Positions 6,750-12,222 of a stretch of DNA of 12,222 nucleotides are shown here, piece after piece. The stretch's first letter is position 1. Each line of letters starts with the position of its first letter. Source of the stretch: Thioalkalivibrio sp. (GTDB taxonomy: Bacteria > Pseudomonadota > Gammaproteobacteria > Ectothiorhodospirales > Ectothiorhodospiraceae); NCBI GenBank assembly GCA_018224485.1, contig JAGTVE010000184.1, positions 1 to 12,222 of the forward strand, in the 5' to 3' direction. The position numbers and the translations under genes are program-made. The notes under the pieces were generated by a model. It was not told where the DNA came from and did not search any database. It was given only the letters and a program-made list of their open reading frames with translations.

Positions 6750-8960
6750 ATGATCAACTCGATAAGCATTCTGTTCGTGACCCGCGATCCCGACCTGGCG
6801 GGACAGATCATCGGGCGCATCCGCTATCGGGGCCACGCGGTCAGACCGAAGCAGGCCGGAAATCTCCGGGATCTCGCGCGGCTGCTGCAGAGCCATCGCT
6901 TCGATGCCCTGGTACTGATCGACAGCAACCTGGACATCGGTCTGGCGGAGGTCGGCGAGGCCCTGCACCGCGCGGGCCGCCAGACCCCGGTGGTGCTGGT
7001 CAGCGATCACGGACAGGAGCAGAGCCTGCGCGCGATCGACACCGGCGTCTTCGCGGTGGTCGGCAGAAGCTCCGATGACCTGGCCGCCGTAATGACGCTG
7101 CGCGCAGTGGACCACCTCAACAAGGGGCGCGAAGTCACCCATCTCCGCACGCTGCTGCGCGAGGCCGACCGCCGGTATCTGCTGATGCTGGACACCTCAC
7201 GCTACCCGATCGCCTGTTTCCATCAGGGCATCGCGACCTACGCCAACGAGAGCTGGCGCGACTTCTTCGAGATGGACCTCGGCGAGAGCCTGGATCAGCT
7301 CACGCTCAATGACCTCGTGGTTCCCGAGCAGCAGGAGGACCTCCAGGAGATCCTGGGCGAACTGCGCAACCAGTCCGAGAACGTGGAGACCTGCGAGACC
7401 CTGACCGTGCGCACCCGGCAAGGCCGCAGCTTCGACGCGGATCTGCTGCTGACGGGCGCGGTGATCAACGGCGAACCCAGCATCGTCGTGCACGTGTCGG
7501 TGGCCGGTGAGGACCCCGCCCTGCAGGGTCCGGGCGGGTTCGCGATTCCCTCCGCACCCGATCGCGGCCACCTCGAGCAGCTGCGGGAGGCCCCGGGAGA
7601 GCGTGACGCCCGTCAGGGGCCGAAAGCCGACAGCGGCTCACGCAGCACGGAAGCGCGCGCGGGGGGAAAAAAGACCGGTGCCAAGCCAGCTGCCGCACCG
7701 CGGCAGGACGATGCCGCAAGCGAGAAAAAGCTCCTGCGGGACACCGATGCGATGCAGGCCGAGGCCGCGCGTTCCGGGCGCAGCCTCGCCCTCCTGGTCT
7801 TCGCACCGGACGCGCTGCAGCCCGATCAGGGCGCGCGTTCCGAGATTCCGGGCAACGAGCTGCTGGACCTCGTCCAGACGCAGTTTCCGGAGCCCGCCAC
7901 CGCCTACCGGTTGCGCGGGGGGCAGCTCGGCGTGTTGCTCCCCGATTCTCCGCGCGATGAACTCGAGAAACGGATCGACGCCGCCCTGGAGGCCGCCTCC
8001 GGCCTGAACATCCGGCTCGGCGATGGATCCGGCATCGGCGGCCCGCTGTCCTGCGGCGCAGTACTCGCGGACGACTCGGGGCCTGAGGCCGGGGAGCTGC
8101 TCGAGCAGGCAAGGGAGTCACTGGGCGAGGCCCGGAACGCGGGCGGGAACCAGTACCGCTTTTACGCCACGCCGGGCGCTGCAGGCGCCGATCCGCAGGC
8201 CGACCAGGTCTGGAAGTCCCGGATCGAACAGGCGGTGCGGGACGACCGGCTGCGCCTGCTCTACCAGCCCATCGTCAGTCTGCAGGGCGAGGACGTGCCC
8301 CGCTACAACGTCTTCCTGCGCCTGACCGGGGAGGACGGGGAGGTGCACGAGCCGCAGGACTTCCTTCCGCCTGCCGAGCGCACCGGTGCGGCCGCCCCGC
8401 TGGATCGCTGGGTGATCCAGCAGGCGATCAAGGTGCTCGCCGGAGAACTGAAGCGTGATGACCGTACGGTCTTCTTCCTGAAGCTGAGCCAGGGCTCGCT
8501 CGACGGCGAACCGGTCGTGGACTGGCTGCGCCGCGCCCTCGACCGGCACAAGGTTCCGGCCGGTAACGTGGTGGTCGAGTTCCGGGAGGCCACGCTGCTG
8601 ACCCAGCCCGACAGTGCCGCCGCGGTGGCCAGCGGTCTCGGGGAGATGGGGGTGGGACTGTGCATCGGGGATTTCGGCAACGGCCTGGAACCGTTCCGGA
8701 TACTCGATCAGGTCGATGCCGCCTTCATCCGCCTGGACGGCTCCTTCGTGAACCTGCTGACCCAGGACCAGGAGGCCCAGGGGACGGTGCGCGAACTGAC
8801 CGAGACCGCCCGCAGCCGGGACCGGCAGGTGATCATGCCGATGGTCGAGGATGCCGATACGCTCACCGCCGTCTTCAGCCTGGAGGTCAACCTCGTCCAG
8901 GGCTACTTCGTGCAACCGCCGAGCGAACAGCTGGACTTCGACTTTGCAAGCGGTCTCTGA
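6750..8960 (+). CDS. FimX-like c-di-GMP receptor: REC-like, PAS, degenerate GGDEF, degenerate EAL
   Basis: A 736-residue cytoplasmic protein with the domain plan of FimX, the c-di-GMP receptor that controls type IV pilus function in Pseudomonas and Xanthomonas. Residues 4-125 resemble a receiver domain: Asp58 is kept, but the usual acidic pair and lysine are not. PAS spans about 142-252, then a charged low-complexity linker 255-330. The GGDEF domain has GGQLG (390-394) instead of the active motif. The EAL domain starts near 488; YQP (505-507) is kept, but EAL is replaced by NVF (520-522), the metal-binding Asn by Lys578, and DDFGTG by GDFGNG (640-645). VED (Glu700) and the ending QPPSEQLDFDF are very FimX-like. 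It should therefore bind rather than make or cut c-di-GMP. ATG 6750 has AGAGGA five bases upstream; a TTG one codon earlier is less likely. psd follows after 6 bp. Confidence 0.9.
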   Translation: MINSISILFVTRDPDLAGQIIGRIRYRGHAVRPKQAGNLRDLARLLQSHRFDALVLIDSNLDIGLAEVGEALHRAGRQTPVVLVSDHGQEQSLRAIDTGVFAVVGRSSDDLAAVMTLRAVDHLNKGREVTHLRTLLREADRRYLLMLDTSRYPIACFHQGIATYANESWRDFFEMDLGESLDQLTLNDLVVPEQQEDLQEILGELRNQSENVETCETLTVRTRQGRSFDADLLLTGAVINGEPSIVVHVSVAGEDPALQGPGGFAIPSAPDRGHLEQLREAPGERDARQGPKADSGSRSTEARAGGKKTGAKPAAAPRQDDAASEKKLLRDTDAMQAEAARSGRSLALLVFAPDALQPDQGARSEIPGNELLDLVQTQFPEPATAYRLRGGQLGVLLPDSPRDELEKRIDAALEAASGLNIRLGDGSGIGGPLSCGAVLADDSGPEAGELLEQARESLGEARNAGGNQYRFYATPGAAGADPQADQVWKSRIEQAVRDDRLRLLYQPIVSLQGEDVPRYNVFLRLTGEDGEVHEPQDFLPPAERTGAAAPLDRWVIQQAIKVLAGELKRDDRTVFFLKLSQGSLDGEPVVDWLRRALDRHKVPAGNVVVEFREATLLTQPDSAAAVASGLGEMGVGLCIGDFGNGLEPFRILDQVDAAFIRLDGSFVNLLTQDQEAQGTVRELTETARSRDRQVIMPMVEDADTLTAVFSLEVNLVQGYFVQPPSEQLDFDFASGL

Positions 8961-8966
8961 CGGGCC

Positions 8967-9824
8967 ATGATGCCGATCATCGACACCCTTCTCGCACAGC
9001 TCCTGCGGCTGCTCCCGCACCACGCGATCGCCCGGATCACCCACCGGTTCGCACGCTGGGAATCGCCGCGGGTGCAGCCTCTGCTGCGGTGGTTCATACG
9101 CCATTACCGGTTGGACATGAGCGAGGCCGCGGAGCCGGATCCGTCCCGCTACCCGAGCCTCAACGCCCTGTTCACCCGGGCGCTGCGGGAGGACAGGCGA
9201 CCGCTCGAAGGGGACGAGCGGAGCCTCGTCAGTCCGGCGGACTCGCGGGTCAGCGCCTTCGGCGTGATCGAGCAGGGACAGATATTCCAGGCGAAGGGTC
9301 ACGACTACACCGTGACCGAACTGCTCGGAGGCTTCTCCGACCTCGCGCGGCCGTTTGCGAACGGCTCGTTCCTGACGGTCTACCTGGCCCCGCGCGACTA
9401 CCATCGCCTGCACATGCCCATGTCGGGACAGTTGACCACCATGGTGCACGTGCCCGGGCGGCTCTTCTCGGTGGCACCGCGGATCGTCGCCCACACGCCG
9501 CGCCTCTACGCGCGCAACGAGCGGGTCGTCGCCTTCTTCGACACGGCGATCGGACCGGTGGCCATGGCCCTGATCGGCGCGATCAACGTCGGATCCATCG
9601 AGACGGTATGGGCCGGAGAGGTCACACCGCCGTCGGGCGGGGTGACCAGCCGCACGGACTATCAGGACCGGGACATCCGCCTGGAGCGGGGCGCGGAGAT
9701 GGGACGGTTCAATCTCGGCGGATCCTCGGTCGTGCTGCTGCTGCCCGAGCGCCCGGTGGACTTCCGGCAGGAGGTGGTCCCCGAGGCCTTTCTGCGCATC
9801 CGCCAGGAGGTGGCGCGGATCTGA
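8967..9824 (+). CDS. psd: Phosphatidylserine decarboxylase proenzyme
   Basis: A membrane-associated enzyme that makes phosphatidylethanolamine by decarboxylating phosphatidylserine. The 285-residue proenzyme cleaves itself to a beta chain and a short alpha chain whose new N-terminal serine becomes the pyruvoyl group. The charge-relay residues known in E. coli are matched by Asp92 (SPADSRVSAFG), Asp144 and His149 (APRDYHRLHMP), and the cleavage serine by Ser253. The cleavage region reads FNLGGSSVVLLLP instead of the usual FKLGSTV, so the motif is GGSS rather than LGST with one extra residue after the phenylalanine. Cleavage is expected between Gly252 and Ser253. The gene starts 6 bp after the FimX-like stop with only a weak ribosome site, suggesting translational coupling; ATG 8970 is an equally possible start. 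Its stop is 4 bp from that of the convergent epmA. Confidence 0.96.
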   Translation: MMPIIDTLLAQLLRLLPHHAIARITHRFARWESPRVQPLLRWFIRHYRLDMSEAAEPDPSRYPSLNALFTRALREDRRPLEGDERSLVSPADSRVSAFGVIEQGQIFQAKGHDYTVTELLGGFSDLARPFANGSFLTVYLAPRDYHRLHMPMSGQLTTMVHVPGRLFSVAPRIVAHTPRLYARNERVVAFFDTAIGPVAMALIGAINVGSIETVWAGEVTPPSGGVTSRTDYQDRDIRLERGAEMGRFNLGGSSVVLLLPERPVDFRQEVVPEAFLRIRQEVARI

Positions 9825-9828
9825 GACC

Positions 9829-10797
9829 TCAGGCGCGTCCCCAGGGGAAATCGATCACCCCGTCGATGCGTTCCGCTCCGATCAGGCGCATCAGCAGCCG
9901 GTCCACCCCGAGGGCGACACCCGCGCAGTCGGGCAACCCCGCGTGCATGGCCTGGGCGAAGAGACCGTCGGCAGCGGGTATCTCCTGACCGTTGCGGCGC
10001 CGGCGCTCGATGTCCAGCTCCCGGCGGGCAGCGAAGACGCCGGGGTCGGTGAGTTCGTGAAAGCCGTTCGCCAGCTCCATGTCCCCCCAGTAGAGCTCGA
10101 AGCGCAGTGCATAGCCGGGATGCTCGTTGCTGGCCCGTGCCAGCACGGCCTGACTCTCCGGGTAGTCCTGGACCAGGATCAGGCGGTCCGGCTCGAAACC
10201 GGGAGCGAGAACCAGGGCCATCAGGGCATCGAGCCAGCCGTCGCGATCGAGGTCTCCGGCGATGGACAGTCCCGCCCCCTCCGCGACGGCTGCGCAGTCC
10301 CGGGCGGAGCAGCGCAGCGGGTCCAGCCCGAGGGCGTCGAGGAAGAGGTCGGCGTAGCGGACCCGGCGCACCCCGGGCCGGGGCCGGAACCAGTCCGGCC
10401 CCCGTGCGGCCACGGTCTGCACCAGTGCCACCAGCTCGTCCGCCAGGCGCCGGTCGTCGAAGCCGAGCCGGTACCACTCCAGCAGACTGAACTCGGGATT
10501 GTGCCGGGGCCCCTGCTCCTCGCCGCGGAATACGCGCGCGAGCTGGTAGATGTCGCCCGCCCCAGCGGCCAGGAGCCGTTTCATCGGGTATTCCGGGGAG
10601 GTCTGAAGGTAGCCGGCCGCTCCGTCCGGCGCCTGCGCGCGCCAGCTCTCGACCCCGGGGTCGAGCGGGGCGCCCCGGGACAGCACCGGGGTCTCGACCT
10701 CGAGCAACCCGCGATCGGCCATGAATTCGCGCAGCAGCGCGTTCAGTCTGGCGCGGTGCGGGCGGGCGGGCGCGGCCGAGGGGCGCCAGTCCGCCAT
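9829..10797 (-). CDS. epmA: Elongation factor P--(R)-beta-lysine ligase
   Basis: A cytoplasmic paralogue of the catalytic domain of class II lysyl-tRNA synthetase, formerly GenX/PoxA/YjeA. It activates (R)-beta-lysine with ATP and attaches it to the conserved lysine of EF-P. At 322 residues it matches the E. coli protein (325). The anticodon-binding domain of true LysRS is absent. Motif 2 is seen in YQLARVFRGEEQGPRHNPEF followed by SLLEWYR. Motif 3 is GVALGVDRLLMRLIGAERID, and GDMELANGFHELTDP lies between them. The ATG at 10797 is preceded by AGAGA and lies 11 bp after the efp stop on the same strand, so efp and epmA form an operon. The frame stays open far upstream, but that part overlaps efp. 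Confidence 0.97.
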   Translation of the reverse strand: MADWRPSAAPARPHRARLNALLREFMADRGLLEVETPVLSRGAPLDPGVESWRAQAPDGAAGYLQTSPEYPMKRLLAAGAGDIYQLARVFRGEEQGPRHNPEFSLLEWYRLGFDDRRLADELVALVQTVAARGPDWFRPRPGVRRVRYADLFLDALGLDPLRCSARDCAAVAEGAGLSIAGDLDRDGWLDALMALVLAPGFEPDRLILVQDYPESQAVLARASNEHPGYALRFELYWGDMELANGFHELTDPGVFAARRELDIERRRRNGQEIPAADGLFAQAMHAGLPDCAGVALGVDRLLMRLIGAERIDGVIDFPWGRA

Positions 10798-10808
10798 GCC
10801 GTCTCTGC

Positions 10809-11372
10809 TCAGACCCGCGAGACGTATTCGCCGGAGCGGGTGTCGACCTTGACCGTTTCGCCCTCCTCGACGAACAGCGGAACCTTCACCACCGCGCCGG
10901 TTTCCAGGGTCGCCGGCTTCGTCCCGCCCTGCGCGGTGTCGCCCCGGACTCCCGGATCGCACTGGACGATCTTCAGCTCCACGAAATTGGGCGGGATCAC
11001 GGTCAGGGGCTCGCCGTTCCACAGCGTGACCGTGCAGAAATCCTGGTCCTTCAGCCACTGCGCCGCGTCGCCCAGCGCCGTCTGACCCACCGCATACTGC
11101 TCGAAGGTGTCCGGAACCATGAAGTGCCAGAATTCGCCGTCGGTGTACAGGTACTGCATCTCCGTGTCCATCACGTCGGCCGCCTCCACCGTTTCCCCGG
11201 ACTTGAAGGTCTTTTCCAGCACCCTTCCGGTGCGCAGGTTGCGCACGCGCACCCGGTTGAAGGCCTGTCCCTTGCCGGGCTTGACGAACTCGTTCTCCAC
11301 GATGGTCTGCGGGTCTCCGTCCAGTAGAATCTTCAATCCGCTCCGGAATTCGTTGGTACTGTAGCTTGCCAT
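10809..11372 (-). CDS. efp: Elongation factor P
   Basis: A 187-residue translation factor that binds between the P and E sites and relieves ribosomes stalled on proline runs. The KOW-like N-terminal domain starts MASYSTNEFRSGLKILLDGD. The modified lysine is residue 34 in the loop VKPGKGQAF, the same number and context as in E. coli EF-P. Two OB-type domains follow, ending in the conserved GTKPATLETGAVVKVPLFVE and DTRSGEYVSRV. The ATG at 11372 is preceded by GAGGA nine bases upstream, and a 6-bp hairpin (11389-11403) stands just ahead of that site. epmA follows 11 bp downstream and epmB is divergent, so substrate and both modifying enzymes lie together. Confidence 0.98.
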   Translation of the reverse strand: MASYSTNEFRSGLKILLDGDPQTIVENEFVKPGKGQAFNRVRVRNLRTGRVLEKTFKSGETVEAADVMDTEMQYLYTDGEFWHFMVPDTFEQYAVGQTALGDAAQWLKDQDFCTVTLWNGEPLTVIPPNFVELKIVQCDPGVRGDTAQGGTKPATLETGAVVKVPLFVEEGETVKVDTRSGEYVSRV

Positions 11373-11388
11373 GTCGTGTCGTCCTCGC

Positions 11389-11403
11389 GGCGACGCCGTC
11401 GCC
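11389..11403. other. Hairpin between efp and epmB
   Basis: GGCGAC (11389-11394) and GTCGCC (11398-11403) pair perfectly around GCC in the 66-bp divergent region. On the efp strand it ends two bases before the ribosome site GAGGA, so it may affect efp translation; as a symmetric site it could also bind a regulator. I see no clear promoter hexamers on either strand here. Confidence 0.35.
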
Positions 11404-11438
11404 TGCACAGATTGGAGAGGCCGGCCCTCGAGGTGACC

Positions 11439-12222
11439 ATGCCCACAAATCCCGTCATGATAACCCGAGCCCGGACACAGGCCCAGACTCCGGCGTGGCA
11501 GCAGGCCTGGGCGCGTGCGCTGCGGGATCCGCATCAACTGCTGCTCCGGCTGGACCTTGACCCCTCGCTGGCGGCGGGCGCCGCCACCGCTCACGGCCTG
11601 TTCCGCCTGCGGGTGCCCGAGAGCTACCTGGCCCGGATCCGGCCCGGCGACCCGAACGATCCGCTGCTGCTGCAGGTGCTGCCCCAGGCGGCCGAGGCCC
11701 TTGAACGGCCCGCCTTCGTGCCGGACCCGGTCGATGATGCCGCCGCGATGGCGGCGCCGGGGCTGTTGCACAAGTACCATGGAAGGGTCCTGCTGATCGC
11801 GACCGGCGCCTGTGCGATCCACTGCCGGTACTGCTTCCGGCGCGAATTCCCCTACGGCGAGTCCGGGGCACTGAATGACTGGGAACCGGCACTGGACTAC
11901 ATCCGGGGGCACCAGGACATCTCCGAGGTGATCCTCAGCGGCGGCGATCCGCTGGCCCTTCCCGACCACCGGCTTGCCGAACTGGTGCAGTTGCTGGAGC
12001 GGATTCCGCATCTTCGGCGGCTGCGCATCCACACTCGGTTGCCGGTGGTCCTCCCGGAGCGGGTCGACGCCGGGCTGCTGTCGTGGCTGGGGCAAGGCCG
12101 TCTCCGGCAGATACTGGTCCTGCACGCGAATCATCCGCGGGAACTCGACCCGCCGGCCGACACCGCGCTGAGCCGGCTGCGTGCAAGCGGCGTCACGCTG
12201 CTCAATCAGTCGGTGCTGCTCG
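11439..12222 (+). CDS. epmB: EF-P beta-lysylation protein EpmB, lysine 2,3-aminomutase family (3' end outside the window)
   Basis: The first 261 codons of a radical-SAM, PLP-dependent enzyme that converts (S)-alpha-lysine to (R)-beta-lysine, the substrate of EpmA. The frame is open to the last base, so the C-terminal part with the PLP lysine is not visible. The 4Fe-4S/SAM motif CxxxCxxC is Cys125, Cys129, Cys132 in TGACAIHCRYCFRR. EVILSGGDPL and LRRLRIHTRLPVVLPERV follow in the family order, and the visible end ASGVTLLNQSVLL matches E. coli EpmB (RVGVTLLNQSVLL). ATG 11439 is chosen because GAGGTGA lies just upstream; a second in-frame ATG at 11457 has no ribosome site. FRREFPY has Glu where E. 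coli EpmB has His. The gene is divergent from efp with 66 bp between, as in E. coli. Confidence 0.95.
   Translation, partial: MPTNPVMITRARTQAQTPAWQQAWARALRDPHQLLLRLDLDPSLAAGAATAHGLFRLRVPESYLARIRPGDPNDPLLLQVLPQAAEALERPAFVPDPVDDAAAMAAPGLLHKYHGRVLLIATGACAIHCRYCFRREFPYGESGALNDWEPALDYIRGHQDISEVILSGGDPLALPDHRLAELVQLLERIPHLRRLRIHTRLPVVLPERVDAGLLSWLGQGRLRQILVLHANHPRELDPPADTALSRLRASGVTLLNQSVLL

Noticed and set aside
8118..9494. 458-codon minus-strand frame opposite the FimX-like gene and psd
   Set aside because: It is an antisense shadow spanning the junction of two real genes, with no domain.
10798..11448. N-terminal extension of epmA through the efp region
   Set aside because: It is the shadow of efp in another frame; the ATG at 10797 gives the normal EpmA length.

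Overview
This window is a GC-rich (roughly two-thirds G+C by eye) stretch of ordinary chromosome from a gammaproteobacterium. The evidence is PrmB, the EF-P (Lys34)/EpmA/EpmB set, an HcaT-type permease and a FimX-like protein. The combination would fit an Ectothiorhodospiraceae/Chromatiales-type organism, but genus cannot be told from the sequence. No tRNA, rRNA, CRISPR array, transposase, integrase or phage gene was seen.

Layout. 1-1753: an MFS permease on the minus strand, bracketed by three structured repeat elements (A 119-228, C 1447-1540, B 1585-1696). 1754-2857: aroC (chorismate synthase), minus strand. 3002-5558: divergent from aroC, a four-PAS diguanylate cyclase followed by a small rhodanese, plus strand. 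5578-6468: prmB (ribosomal protein L3 glutamine methyltransferase), minus strand, convergent with the rhodanese. 6750-9824: a FimX-like protein with degenerate GGDEF and EAL domains, then psd (phosphatidylserine decarboxylase), plus strand. 9829-11372: epmA and efp on the minus strand (transcribed efp then epmA), convergent with psd. 11439-12222: the 5' part of epmB, plus strand, divergent from efp and cut by the window end.

How the genes work together. Two themes stand out. One is cyclic-di-GMP: the PAS-GGDEF protein has an intact GGEEF active site and RxxD inhibitory site and should make the messenger. Less than 2 kb away, the FimX-like protein has lost its catalytic residues in both domains and looks like a c-di-GMP receptor of the kind that controls type IV pili. 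The other is translation: EF-P, the ligase that puts (R)-beta-lysine on its Lys34, and the radical-SAM aminomutase that makes beta-lysine are adjacent. PrmB, another modifier of the translation machinery, lies 3.4 kb away. aroC and psd are housekeeping genes for aromatic biosynthesis and phosphatidylethanolamine.

The most unusual structure is non-coding. Elements A and B share a core of about 58 nt (50 of 58 identical, no gaps) enclosed by long self-complementary arms (28/28 and 27/30 paired). The arm sequences differ between copies while pairing is kept. Each lies about 60 bp past the stop codon of a minus-strand gene. Element C has a related two-hairpin core, sits at the MFS start, and resembles palindromic intergenic repeats known from other gammaproteobacteria. 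No clearly new protein system was found.
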